This document shows positions 10,301 through 20,930 of a DNA stretch of 64,000 bases, piece after piece. Position 1 is the first letter of the stretch; the number at the start of each line of letters is the position of its first letter. This DNA is from Haematococcus lacustris (taxonomy: Eukaryota > Chlorophyta > Chlorophyceae > Chlamydomonadales > Haematococcaceae). The notes under the pieces are model-generated. The model saw only the letters and a program-made list of their open reading frames with translations, did no database searches and was not told the DNA's origin. The DNA lies in NCBI GenBank assembly GCA_030144725.1, contig JASKMD010000013.1, positions 6,907,710 to 6,971,709 of the forward strand. The letters are read 5' to 3'. A program made the position numbers and the translations under genes.

Positions 10301-10971
10301 TGAGTAAGATGGTGCATCTGGTGCCAACACACGAATCTATCAACAGTGAGAAGTTTGCAAGACTGTTTAAGAACAATGTGATAAGGCTGCATGGCAAACC
10401 CGTCTCCGTGTTGAGTGATCGGGGAGCTATCTTCAACAGTGAAAATTGGCGTGAGATCTGCCGGTTGCTGGGGGTAAGGATTGCCATGAGCTCAGCCTAT
10501 CATCCCCAATCCGACGGACAGACTGAAAGGATGAACCGGGTTGTGGAGGAGATGTTGCGGGCCTATATCAGCCCCGACCAATCTGACTGGGTTGAGCATT
10601 TGGACATGGTAGAGTTCGCCATTAACAACTCATGGCAAGAGTCGGTGCAGAACACACCATTCTTCTTGAACTATGGTGAGCACCCCCTGGTTCCTGCTGT
10701 GGAGGGGTTGCCTCGCAAAGGGCCGAGGGCCCATGAGTTTGTGCAAGGCATCATGCAGGCTGTGAAAAACGCAAGAAAGTGCTGGGCTGAAGCACAACAG
10801 AAAATGAAAGCAAGAGAAGATTGTAACAGTAGTGTTTGTGCCGTCAGGATGCATGGTCGGCTGAGAGATAAATGTCGGCTGCAGCCGCCAGGCATGCTGA
10901 GTTATGCGGCTATTGTTGCCGCTGCGACTGTCTACATACTGTTCGACAGCCTCCGACTCGCGCTGTGGTAG
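7348..10971 (+). CDS. pol: Ty3/Gypsy Pol: protease, RT, RNase H, integrase
   Basis: About 1,207 residues. In order: retropepsin (VMIDTGASFNLI, near 7530); reverse transcriptase with LVYIDDILVM (YIDD near 8695) and the SLDLQSGYHQI and CFGLCNAPATFQ blocks; RNase H (WTDASLLGTGG, near 9178; VTDHNPL); an integrase HHCC zinc domain (about 10018-10150); and the integrase core with MDM (near 10228), SDRG (near 10415) and the Glu of GQTERMNR (near 10520). RT-RH before IN defines Gypsy. The protein loses its normal C-terminal region after KMKARE (near 10810): the expected post-core domain is replaced by unrelated residues up to the stop, so the 3' end is truncated and no 3' LTR is visible. All catalytic residues that I can check are present. 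Confidence 0.93.
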   Translation: MCGVHPPQGRDDGFMATCDTSQMNDCKMPMLFSCAQPAAPARPTDLPFVYEGSLGGKRCTVMIDTGASFNLISEKWLANVRKTDKSGHPRSSVRVSISRLTQPTVAQGIQGELVHMSEEATGALSMNKVKTVLIAKVVPAMLGKIDVVLGKPWQEAHDAKLMVRQGCCDMRGEDGRRHKLFAMQSSHADGTVAALVEEHPDPPLLSAKQAARALRLGCMSWLLLVQPADRDDAEGWCTGSLLSVVSGASSASPGLVANEVMTTLLKSHAEVFEEIPAGLPPERGVGHTIPLEPETQPQWARMYRLSQRELEEMKKQVAALQAKGWIEPSTSPWGAPVLFVEKKDKSLRMCIDYRALNKRTVRDRYPLPRIDDLLDQVRGKRVFSSLDLQSGYHQIRITPEDVPKTAFLTPMGQFQYKVLCFGLCNAPATFQKTMNRIFEPLIKAGAVLVYIDDILVMSETPEEHVQHLSQVLELMKTHKLFAKLSKCEFNRPELSFLGHIVGRNGVAVDPAKVKAVAEWPEPQSLKDLQAFLGLANFFRRFIRDFSSVAAPLTDLTRQDEKAPKGVQHDARVRRAFVEDARVRDAFHALKAALSSAPVLALPDFTKPFTVWTDASLLGTGGVLMQDGRVVAFTSKKLTPAQVRYTTGEQELLAIVRALQEWRCYLDGAAGVTIVTDHNPLVYLASQQNLSRRMARWVELMSRFKYEIMHKPGAVNVADPISRSPMLLQQETTKDSDEEADIVGAVVLRPEGLLLAVTRQQARQTRQPPPAQQPPEQRERCSAQHPGERPAVAERTGGPVRPGGGEIPRPTSPSATPVELEETMRESEVQVARAPGGSLHDFIIEGYSCDPLFQSGKVEGRLTRSEQGLWFIRDKVWVPRSPLVKQAVLEQCHDDAFAGHVGITKTKKLVSRHFYWPGWDKDVVDYVRQCDACQRNKPSCLLKAGKLQPLCIPGKRWEHVSMDMIVKLPASGEEKYDSILAFVDRLSKMVHLVPTHESINSEKFARLFKNNVIRLHGKPVSVLSDRGAIFNSENWREICRLLGVRIAMSSAYHPQSDGQTERMNRVVEEMLRAYISPDQSDWVEHLDMVEFAINNSWQESVQNTPFFLNYGEHPLVPAVEGLPRKGPRAHEFVQGIMQAVKNARKCWAEAQQKMKAREDCNSSVCAVRMHGRLRDKCRLQPPGMLSYAAIVAAATVYILFDSLRLALW

Positions 10972-12117
10972 TGCAAAGTACTTACATCGTGAAGACGTCG
11001 TAAAGAACTAAAACATTAGGAGAAGCTTTGCCATTGAGAAGCGGTATTCACCAAGCATCAAGCACTAAGCCTCCAAGAAGCCCCCCTAGAAGCCTCGAAC
11101 ACTGCAGGATCTCATCATAAGTAAAAAGCAAGTCACACCTCATGGGATCCTGCATGGAGAAAAGAAACAGTAACATACCATTCATCCTAGCTGAGTGTCT
11201 GGACTGTTGCACTCTCCCCCACTCCGAAAAGCTACGTCCCGGAGCTTGCAGTTTTGATATCAGTCAGAATCTTGCGACAACAGGCAAAACAGGCATGCAC
11301 AGACATGCAAGCAGAAACATGCATGCTTCATGCAACAGACAAGCAAATGCATGAGCTCCATGTGAACCATGCTAGAACTATGAAATCAGAGTCTTGAGCT
11401 GACCGTCGTCGCGTTCTCCTCCTCCTCCAAAGCTGACCAAAGAAACCATCGTGACAGAAACTGAGAAACAGAAGATGTGGTAGCTGTGTTCAGCGCAGGT
11501 TGCAATGGGTGATCGGTCCATGCCGGCTGCATAATGCTAGAACAGAGTTGGTGGGATATAAGCAGACATATGCTTTGTCCCGAACCAGAGTGGATGGTTG
11601 CAGGGTCATGTGCTTGGTTGCAGTCATGCCCGTGTGATGCAAATCGGTGCGCATGGGAATGCTCTGACTCCCCCGGCTCTGCTGTAGTAACTGGCATGTT
11701 AGCCAGCCAGTGCAGCCGTAAGGAGACGCTGGTACTGTGCACTTTAAGGTCACTTGAGGTGCAAGGCTGCGAAGCTCAAGAGCCTAGGCGTATGTGCCCG
11801 ATCGATTGGATGCAGAGGTGTGTGTGCCTGACTGCATAGTGTGTGGCCCATGCATGAGTGAACATGCGAGAAGCAGTACGGCAACTGCAACCCTAGGCAA
11901 ATGCATGATCGCTTTGCCCCGTGCCGTTGTTAGCTACCTCAGGGTGACACCTGGGCTGCTTGATTGTGCGCTACCTCAGGGGACACCTGGGCTGCTTGAT
12001 TGTGCGCTACCTCAGGGGACACCTGGGCTGCTTGATTGTGCGTCGGCTGTGCGGCTAACGACTTGTTTGTAATGGTAGGCTGCTGGCTAGGGTGCTTTGT
12101 TGCCATGATGTGCTACC
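10972..12117. other. Gene-poor stretch before the assembly gap
   Basis: No supported exon on either strand. EF-3 exons from the other side of the gap would be expected here if the gap were small and no intron intervened; none is seen. The only structure is the 36-bp tandem repeat near its end. Confidence 0.45.
11933..12041 (+). repeat. Three tandem copies of a 36-37 bp unit
   Basis: The unit begins gctacctcagggg and ends ttgattgtgc. Copies lie at 11933-11969 (one extra base), 11970-12005 and 12006-12041. It sits about 75 bp before the N gap, so the gap may reflect a longer array that failed to assemble. Confidence 0.8.
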
Positions 12118-12617
12118 NNNNNNNNNNNNNNNNNNNNNNNNNNNNNNNNNNNNNNNNNNNNNNNNNNNNNNNNNNNNNNNNNNNNNNNNNNNNNNNNNNN
12201 NNNNNNNNNNNNNNNNNNNNNNNNNNNNNNNNNNNNNNNNNNNNNNNNNNNNNNNNNNNNNNNNNNNNNNNNNNNNNNNNNNNNNNNNNNNNNNNNNNNN
12301 NNNNNNNNNNNNNNNNNNNNNNNNNNNNNNNNNNNNNNNNNNNNNNNNNNNNNNNNNNNNNNNNNNNNNNNNNNNNNNNNNNNNNNNNNNNNNNNNNNNN
12401 NNNNNNNNNNNNNNNNNNNNNNNNNNNNNNNNNNNNNNNNNNNNNNNNNNNNNNNNNNNNNNNNNNNNNNNNNNNNNNNNNNNNNNNNNNNNNNNNNNNN
12501 NNNNNNNNNNNNNNNNNNNNNNNNNNNNNNNNNNNNNNNNNNNNNNNNNNNNNNNNNNNNNNNNNNNNNNNNNNNNNNNNNNNNNNNNNNNNNNNNNNNN
12601 NNNNNNNNNNNNNNNNN
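12118..12617. other. Assembly gap, 500 N
   Basis: Exactly 500 N, a conventional placeholder for unknown size. It falls where the rest of the EF-3 gene should be, so sequence content and even linkage across it are unknown. Confidence 0.98.
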
Positions 12618-12779
12618 TGCACACAGCACACATACTGCACATGGTGGGCAGGGTGCCACAACCCCTAGATCCAAGACCCTTAGATCCAAGCTTCTAAATC
12701 GGTGGCTAGACGCAGAGCCAGGGTGCTTCAAGAGCACAGCATGGCAACACAGGGTCATGAGCAATGCAGCTAGACCCAC

Positions 12780-15700
12780 CAGCTCCGTTGGGCCCGCACA
12801 GGCCGTAGCGCTTGCCGCGCTTGAGGCGCAGGCGTGCATTGTTCAACAGGATCTTGGCACCATAAGCCAGACTGAACTCGCAGTTGCACAGGTCCTCGCC
12901 CTCCTCCACATCCTCGGCAGCGGCATGGGCAGCACGCACGCTGTCATCCTCGGCCTGCAAGCAGCAGCAGTGACAGCGATCCTCAGTCTTCAGCATTACT
13001 TGAGGAGCGGGGAGGAGAGGGCAGCAAGGTGGGGGTGTTGTTGCCACAACCGTCACATCAACAGCAAACGCAGCAAGCAGGGACTGAGTGTGCTTGGAGT
13101 ACCATCCTCCACCAGTCACTGCTGAACTTCAAGGGGGAAAACTGTATCTCACCTGCAGGGCTGTCTTCTGGATGCCCTCCTTGGCTGCTGCCCCCACCAC
13201 TGGCTCCAGGAAGTGGAACAGGGTCTTCTGCCAGTCTTCCAGGTCAAAGTGCTTGTGGTCAATCTGTACATGGCAACACCATTACATGGCATTTGCTTGT
13301 CTGCACTGCTGCAACACACATTATTATGGACTCAATGTGCCCACATGAAATATCAGTGGTGACCACAACACCAGCCCACAACTGCCCTGAAGGTGTGTGT
13401 ACGCTAACAGACGCTTCCTACCACCCTTTCTCCTCACCCTCACCTTGCCTCCCTATCCACCAGGGATCTGCTCCCTTACCTGACCTTGCTCCCCTACACA
13501 CACACTGCAACGCCTCTGACCACCTTGACTGGCCCTGCTTTGAGCAATAAAATCCCCTGGACCCTGTCACCCCCTCGACCCTGTCACCCCCTGGACCCTG
13601 TCACCCCCTCGACCCTGTCACCCCCTGGACCCTGTCACCCCCTCGACCCTGTCACCCCCTTGACCCTGTAAACTTATGACCTATGACCCTGTTTGGGTCT
13701 GCACCCTGGCAGCTGTTGCACCCACCAGCTGCTGCACCCGGGACACCACAAACTCCATGGTGGCCGCGTCCAGGCCTGAGGCCCCTGGCAGCTTGTCCAG
13801 CAGCAGCTTCTTGCCCGCCTCAGGGCTAACGCGAGGATAGGGCGCCACCTTGCCCTCCCCTCCAACACGCAGCAGGGTGGCGTGGGCACCAGAGGCCACC
13901 TTGCGGCACTCGGGGTCAGCCACCTCCTCCTGCACTCACCAGGGCAAAGTCTCAACCTTACCAGGCAGGAGGCAAAGCAGGGACCATGACAAGCCAGACT
14001 CACACCCTACGCTGCAGTATCGAGGTTGCAGTCTGCAGGAATGGGTTTTTGTGTTGAAGTTGTTGCATGCTGCAGGAGTTGACACACGACTTAGCATCAA
14101 ACACTTCATCGCGAAGGTCTAAGAATCCAGCACATCACGTCTACGTCACTCTTGTCAGGGGGGCAAGAGTGTGGGCAAGCAGCACTGGTTCTGTCACAGC
14201 ATTTGCAACATTATAGGCTGCAGGCTAATCTGCGTTAAAACACTGCATTGCACCCTGCTCACATGACCACATGATGGCAAGAGCATTTTGGGGCAGAGGG
14301 TGACGTGAGTGCTTCCCACCTTGACTTTCTCCAGCTCTGGGATGAGCTTGGGCAGGAAGGGCGCTGCATCTGCAGGGTTGTCCACCAGCTTGGCCATGTT
14401 GTCAATGATGACACACGACTTGCGCTTGATAGCAGTGGTGCGTTCACGCAGGCCGCGCACCAGCAGTGGCACAATGATGGCCAGGGGGGCAGCCTCCACC
14501 TACACGGGAAACGAAGACACGTAAGGGTGAAGAGGTGAGTGACTGATGGCATAAGACACATGAGATGAGGTGGGACAGATGAAGGGAATCAGGTGATGTC
14601 AAGGTCGGTCAAATGATAGGTGAAGGTAGGTGAAGGTAGGTGGTTTGGGTGGCGAAGGTATGCACCTGGCAGTTGCTAGCATCCATGTGTTACCTGCAGT
14701 GGTGTTTGTGATGGACATAGTAGTAAAGGAAAGTACTGCCATTGTTGTACATTGGTAGGTGTGGCAAGCAGGTGTCCCTTACACACAGACAACACCAGCT
14801 TGACATCAGTACGGTCCTAACACACCACGTGTCGACCAAGTGATCCAACACGGCACTAGCAAGCATCTCCAGCCCCCAATGTTCACGTGGCGGTCACAAG
14901 GCACCGGGTGCGCACCTGCTGTACGAATGTGGTAGCAGCCAGCTTGTGGATGCAGTCCGTGGTCTCAGCTGGGCGGGCAATGCAGGACACCAGCTCCGGC
15001 ACAAACTTCTCAATGTCGCGGTTGCCGTTCACCATGAAGCAGGCGGTAGTGGCATCCTTGGCTGCGCTCTTGACCTGAGCACCACAACCCAGCACATGCC
15101 CCAGATGGTGGAGGGAACACCCTCTCATGACTCCACACTCCTCCTCGCTCAAAAGCATCCATCGCACCCCCATCAAACCTCCCTCTACAAACAAACATAC
15201 AGTGCCTGCAGCGCATGAGGGCACCCTGCTCGACTGGCTTGCTCTTCAACCACTGGAGCTGCTGGAAGCTGGAATAGAGGCAGGCTGCAAGGCATTGTGT
15301 CCCCCACAGCTCACATGCCACTGCACACACACTGATGTGGTTGCAACCAGCTACTCAGGCTGGCATCCTCGACCACAGTCCCCACCTGCTCCTTGGCGTC
15401 AGAGAAGCACTCTGTGACCTTGGGCACAATGTCTGGCAAGCAGCGGGCGATCTGGCGAGGGCCAGTCTTGGTCAGCTGCTTTAGGCCGTTGAGGGCACCA
15501 ACCTGAGCAGCGCAGCCACATTTGATCACACAGTCACCATACTACACACCGGCAGTGTCACTGATGATCAGGTGGCTGCACTGCGTAGCTCGGCGCGACA
15601 ACTGCATCAAGTCATTAAGGACACGAACCTGGGCAGCACATGTTAAAGGCAAGCATATAAAGCCCGACCTGTCAGGCTGTCTTTCTCATCCAGTTAGCTT

Positions 15701-16766
15701 GATTGCTATGCACAGCCTGACAACAGTTTGTGTGCATCGTGTTGTACAGCCTGGCAGCGAGACAGTGGCACTGTGGCTGGTCATGCGTCGCAAGAGTAGG
15801 TTGCCCGACCTGGCAGCAGTCAGGGTGCTGGGCTGCTGCTCACCACACCTTGGTCTGCCAGTTGCGGGCCATGGCCATTCCGTCATACAGAGTCGTGGTG
15901 ATGCGCTCCACAGAGTAAGGGCTGGCGTTGCCGCACACCGCTAGCAGGGTGGCCTCAGCAGCAGAGCGCACGGAGACAACCTGCAGCCAAGGAGCACCAA
16001 CCAGGTGGCAGGGTCAGGTGGCAGAAGTCTACTATCAGTAGAGGCCAAGTAGCATGCTGTGTGCCACGACTTGCGATCACAGCTACATTTGCATGCTGGG
16101 GAGTTCTGGCTGGTCTGGTCACCAAGCATGGCCGCCCTTAGGCATCCCCTGCACTACTACTGGGATACAAACACAAGATTACCCAGCCTGCCCCACATCA
16201 CGCCATGCTTGTGGGGCGGTCCTGGCAGTGCAGAAAGGCCTTGTTGAGTACACCAACACTGTGTGCGTGGTGGGCCAGGCCCAAGGCGGACCTGCTACCC
16301 TGTCACACCTTGTCGGCCAGGCGCTCCAGCACAGTGGGCAGCAGGGAGGTTAGGTAGGGTTCAGTCAGGGGGTTCTCTGACAGGACTGCCAGCGCCTGCA
16401 GAGCCCCCTCACGCGCCTCAGCAGACTTGGTGTCCTCCATGGCCACCTTCAGCTTGTCGGCAAGCCCTGTGCATAGAAGCAGTGGGGATGTCAGCCAGCA
16501 TGTCTGATCGTGCATGCTACGACGGCCTGGTGTGCACTATGTGAGGAGCTATGGGTGGAGCATTTGAATAGGCCAGGTGCAGAATGGAGCTTGTGCACAG
16601 AAGCACGTCAGCTGCTGGTATTGTCCACACCTGCTGTGGCCAGAACAGCGGGGCCCTTGTCCTTGACCAGGGCGGCCATTTCAGAGGCACTGCCGGCACG
16701 TGCATCGCCGGCTGTGCTGGTGGTGAGCGTCTGAAACAGGTCAGTCAGAGCCTGGGCTTCGGCCAT
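12780..16766 (-). CDS. Translation elongation factor 3 (ABC-F type), 5' nine exons; 3' part missing at the gap
   Basis: Nine exons join in frame on the minus strand: 16766-16631, 16466-16309, 15980-15849, 15502-15386, 15074-14916, 14499-14320, 13929-13726 (or 13705), 13263-13153 and 12954-12780, all with GT-AG borders. The ATG is at 16766 ([14 protein letters not shown]). The first six to seven exons encode the HEAT-repeat domain (for example [20 protein letters not shown], then [12 protein letters not shown]). Exon 8 carries [15 protein letters not shown]. Exon 9 carries the signature [17 protein letters not shown] followed by the Walker A start GPNGAG, where an intron splits the P-loop. About 460 residues are encoded, matching the yeast eEF3 distance to its first P-loop. 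EF-3 is an ATPase that helps release E-site tRNA; it is best known in fungi, with homologues in green algae. Both ATPase cassettes and the C-terminus are lost to the gap. Confidence 0.88.
13560..13670 (+). repeat. 17-bp tandem repeat in EF-3 intron 7
   Basis: About 6.5 copies of gaccctgtcaccccctS (S alternates c/g), lying wholly inside the intron between exons 7 and 8. It does not touch either splice site. Confidence 0.85.
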
Positions 16767-17979
16767 CTACAATACATAGTATGGCCCACATAAATGTGTT
16801 TAGGTCAAGTGCACGACGAACAAGAAACTTCAACAAATGGCATGTTAGCGAGACAGCGGAGCAGCAGTCCAGCGTATCTCACCCCTGCGGTTTGATGCAG
16901 CTGCTGAGTCCGCAAGTCCTGCACAGCGTGCGCCGCACAGTGCTGGTAAACAAGCTATCCGCCAAGTATGCCAATATGCGGCTGTCCGTGATCCAGCTGT
17001 CTCCGTGTGGCTTATCCTCATCCCTTGTCAGTAGAGGGATTCCGCCCTATCTATGACAGTAAGCTGCAGGGCATACAGTGCTTAAAAGCAGCTAGATCGC
17101 TGAGCAGCCGGCTGTCGGCTGCAATAACATGCTGGAAAGCCACCGTCAATCTAGCGAGCAAGGTAGCTGCGCTGTGAACCTCGGCCGCCCAACTCGCCAT
17201 CCGCAATTGCGAGGCGAATCTTAGCACAGCGCAACCTGGCTGGCTTTGCTGTCTGTAAAGGCACGTCTAGGAACCCACCTGCTTACTGAAGGCACACCCA
17301 CAAGGAGCGGCCGAGCAGAGCCTTGCCTTAGCTGCCGCTCTTCTGGAAAGAAAGGCTCAGACGAAAAGGCGTCTCAAGGTCCCAGCGGCGCAAATAGTTT
17401 TGCGGTGGTGTGAGAAAAAAGGCTTGAGCAGGTGGGTTCGGTGGGTTGAGCAGGTGAGTGCGCTGACTTCCATCCAAGTTTTAATCCCTACAGCCCTCAT
17501 GCAACACCAAAATAAAGCATGAGCTGTAATCAAACACAGGCTGCGAGATCGCTGTTGTAAAGGCTACTGACAGTGTGCCTTGATGCCGTTGGATGGATCG
17601 GTGGCAGGAGCGGTTGTGCATACATGTACTACTGCACGTACTGCTGTATGCGGTGATGCAGCTACATTACTTGCCGGTTGTGCGAGAGGTGTTGCCAGTA
17701 CAATGCGGCAGTGAGCATAAGTATTACCACGATGAACAGGGGGGGTGCGTCAGCATTGAGTCCTCGATCCGAGCAAGTCTTCCGCTACTCGGATGCTGGT
17801 GGCCATGGCTGTGTCCCAGCGGGTGGGATCCACAACGTGTCCCCTCCCCCAACCGTCCCCTCCCCTCCCTCCCTCTGAGTGAGCTTTGTTTGTTACCCTG
17901 TTAGACATGGGGCCAGTCCTGACAAGGGTAGGCACTGTCACCAACCACCTCGGCAGGCAAGCAAACATATTAGTCTGTA
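16767..17979. other. Upstream region of EF-3, probable promoter, no other gene seen
   Basis: Non-coding on both strands as far as I can tell. It lies directly upstream of the EF-3 start on the minus strand, so EF-3 promoter elements must be here, but no TATA-like box or named motif is convincing. Composition becomes more AT-rich towards the MITE. Confidence 0.4.
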
Positions 17980-18456
17980 TACCGTACTCTCCCTTTTGAT
18001 TCGCGAGGCCTCGAAAACTATAATTAAATACTCTTTCCCGATCCAAAAAAAACATTGTTTACTTTTTCCCGATGCAAAAGTTGCAGCAAAACACAACTTT
18101 GGGTGGGTGGGTGTGCTTATAAATATTCAAGACAGCCATTCCTTGCATGACATGTCAATCCTCCGTGAACACTTTCTGCACAAGTCACCAAGTCAAGCCA
18201 CCCGATCACCAAGTCACAGCCACTGTGCAAATGCCATCTTCGTGTTGGTCAACCTGGCGTAGCAGGTTTTCGGCTGCGTCGTCGGCACTGATGCCACGGA
18301 CCACAAAGCGGTCCATCGCAGCAACATTCACGCAGGTCAAATAATTGTTTTGTACCACTTCGCGATTCGGCCAAAAATCACATTGTTTACTCGTTCGCGA
18401 TTTCGCGAGGCCAAAAAAACGATTCGCGGACGCGAATCAAAAGGGAGAGTACGGTA
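17980..18456. mobile_element. MITE with terminal inverted repeats and TA target duplication
   Basis: The two ends are inverted copies: TACCGTACTCTCCCTTTTGA... at 17980 and its reverse complement ending at 18456. Together with the palindromic flank the match is 29 bp (17977-18005 against 18431-18459). TA dinucleotides flank both ends (17978-17979 and 18457-18458), as expected for Tc1/mariner-type insertion. The 477-bp interior is AT-rich, has no ORF, and contains sub-terminal 'cattgtttact' repeats near 18052 and 18381. It is a non-autonomous element; the autonomous partner is not in this window. Confidence 0.75.
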
Positions 18457-19219
18457 TACCCTGATTCGCTGCACTCAGCAGTCATATCAGCAGCCTGGCA
18501 CATACCACGTACTCATCCACGATGCAACAGCCTCCTTGCCCCACACCACCCTATGTACCCTACCCATGCGCCATCTTGCAATCCCGCACGAACAGCGCGG
18601 CTATCGATGTATGCGGGCGAGGACTGGGTCAGGCACTGGCAGCAGCCCACGCAACAGGTGGGTGTACCTGTGGCATGTCACTACAATAGGTGCAGATGAG
18701 CAAATGCATGGTGCTAAAAAACGAACAAACTCAAGACACGTTCTTTCTGAACGTTACAGTAGGCAAGTCCGTACCACATAGCCTAAGGCTTAACACGACC
18801 TACACATCACACCTCCCACCATCACGGGCCAACAGTCTAGCCACTCCTACTAGACAGCTCCTAACAACTCCTAACTCACCACTCCTACCAGACAAGCAAA
18901 ACATTCAACAAGGAACAACATGCTTGCTCTCACTCAGCTACTCCAATCAAGTTGAAGCAACCTCGGTCGCACCCTTGATGACTGCAAACCCCACACCGAT
19001 GGCACAATCGTAGGCAAACCCCATAACCACTGAGCACCTTATCAAATTTAACAGCCTGTGTAAACTGGGGCGGGGCGGGGCGGGGCGGGGCGGGGCGGGG
19101 CGGGGCGATACCTTGATGATTGCAAACCCCACACCGCACCTCATCAAACCGCACCGCACCTCATCAAAAATAACAGCTTAATGCTCATGAGGCTAACAGC
19201 CTGTGTAAACTGCTAGGGC
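18457..19219. other. Non-coding stretch with a diverged duplication around a GGGGC array
   Basis: No gene seen. Two related segments flank the pentamer array: 'taacagcctgtgtaaactg' at about 19049 and again at about 19194, and 'cttgatgaYtgcaaacccca' at about 18975 and 19113. The region looks like an imperfect tandem duplication. Confidence 0.5.
19068..19108 (+). repeat. Short GGGGC pentamer array
   Basis: About eight copies of cgggg. The same pentamer, in the opposite orientation, makes the 2.1-kb array at 39299-41432. Confidence 0.9.
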
Positions 19220-20090
19220 CTACGCATTGTTGCGGGCCCGACCATCAATGCCCCGCCGGTACTCTGCAGCTTGGTGCAACCTCTGCCTGACCTTTGGCAG
19301 CCGGTCATTGACCAGCTTGTAGCGCTGCTGATACTCCTTGCCGACGGGGGGCAGAGCCTCCAAACCCTCATAGCTCCACAGCTCCAGGGGGCGCTGCATA
19401 CTCTCCCCAAGTCTCGCTGCAAGTTCAGGCATCCGTTGGTGTCCCAATCCAGCCACCTGCCCCATGGGGGGGCTTGGGGTCGTGGGACTGGGCCAGGTGG
19501 GGGCTGGGCAGGGGGCTGGTCCTGGGCTGGGGGAGGGGGTGGGGCCTGGGCAGGGGGAGGGGGCTGGGCCTGGGCAGGGGGAGGGGCCTGGGCTGGGGCA
19601 GAGGGGTCTTGGGCAAGGGGGACTGGGGGAGGGACATGGGGATCCTGGGCAGGGGCAGGGTGGTGCTGAGCTGGGGGAGGGGGAGGAGGGTTGGGTGGCA
19701 CCTCATGGCACCACTTCAGGCCCCACACACACTTAGCATGCCGCAGGCTCCAGGCTGGGCGCACAAGCCGCTGGTTGACCTGGCCTGCTGGGGGTACCCA
19801 GTCTGCGGGCCTAGGCCGGTCAGGCGGCAGGTGCACCTCACACAGCTGGCGGGCGTGCACAGACGAGCCGACACGGCTGGTGCGGAACTCGTCCACGATC
19901 ACAGGCCTGTCAGGCCTGTCAAACCCGGCCCTGCTGGGTTGCTCCACCACCTTGCGAAACCCCTCCCGCACCGCCCCCGCCTTCCACCCACCCTGGCTGA
20001 CGTTGCCCGCTCCCAGGAACACCGCCACTCCCCTCTGCTCGCCATAGTGCTGGCGTGACACCCACTTCATCCCATTCACCACCTGTAAGT

Positions 20091-20480
20091 CACGTCCGGT
20101 CCCGTCAGGTCACGTCCGGTCCGGTCCGGTCCGGTCCGGTCCGGTCCGGTCCGGTCCGGTCCGGTCCGGTCCGGTCCGGTCAGGCCAGGTCAGGTCAGGT
20201 CAGGTCAGGTCAGGTCAGGTCAGGTCAGGTCCGGTCCGGTCCGGTCCGGTCCGGTCCGGTCCGGTCCGGTCCGGTCCGGTCCGGTCCGGTCCGGTCCGGT
20301 CCGGTCTGGTCAGGTCAGGTCAGGTCAGGTCAGGTCAGGTCAGGTCAGGTCAGGTCAGGTCAGGTCAGGTCAGGTCAGGTCAGGTCAGGTCAGGTCAGGT
20401 CAGGTCAGGTCAGGTCAGGTCAGGTCAGGTCAGGTCAGGTCAGGTCAGGTCAGGTCAGGTCAGGTCAGGTCAGGTCAGGT
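20091..20480 (+). repeat. CCGGT/CAGGT pentanucleotide arrays filling the F2 intron
   Basis: Blocks of ccggt alternate with blocks of caggt (about 20112-20180 ccggt, 20181-20228 caggt, 20229-20305 ccggt, 20306-20480 caggt). They occupy almost the whole intron between donor 20485 (GTATGA) and acceptor 20083 (TTACAG) of the minus-strand Fanzor copy. Every caggt unit in sense orientation resembles a splice-site core. Confidence 0.9.
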
Positions 20481-20930
20481 CATACTTTCTTGCAGAAGCC
20501 CTCAATGATGCGCTCCTGGGCATGGTACAGCGCCAGCCGCTGCCGGAGCCAGCGTGGCTTGAGGTTCTCCTCGCACAGCGGGTCCCAGGTGGCCTTGAGG
20601 GCCAGGATGTGGGCCTGGAGGGCGTCCAGGGTGGTGCCAGCTGGAGTGCCAGCTGTTAGCTGCTGCAGCTGTGGCTGGATGTCAGCTGACCAACGGGCTG
20701 TGTCCTGCTTGGCTTTGGTAAGCCCGTCATGCTTAAGCTGCCCCTTGGTCAGCTCCCACTCCCACTACCTGAGCACCTGACCTGTGACTGGGTGCCGTTG
20801 TGCATGCGCAGCCTTGATGGCCTGGGTGACACCGGCGTCCACCCCCACGGCTATGTGGGTGGCTGGGCTGTAGTCACTCGTGGCTGTGAGCTCACGCCCT
20901 ATGAAGGGCAGCTCCACTGGCTCAGGGACT

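Noticed and set aside
12036..12839. Open frames spanning the N gap
   Set aside because: They exist only because N bases contain no stop codons.
20055..20780. 241-codon plus-strand frame of GPVRS/GQVRS repeats
   Set aside because: It is the plus-strand reading of the pentamer-filled intron of Fanzor F2.
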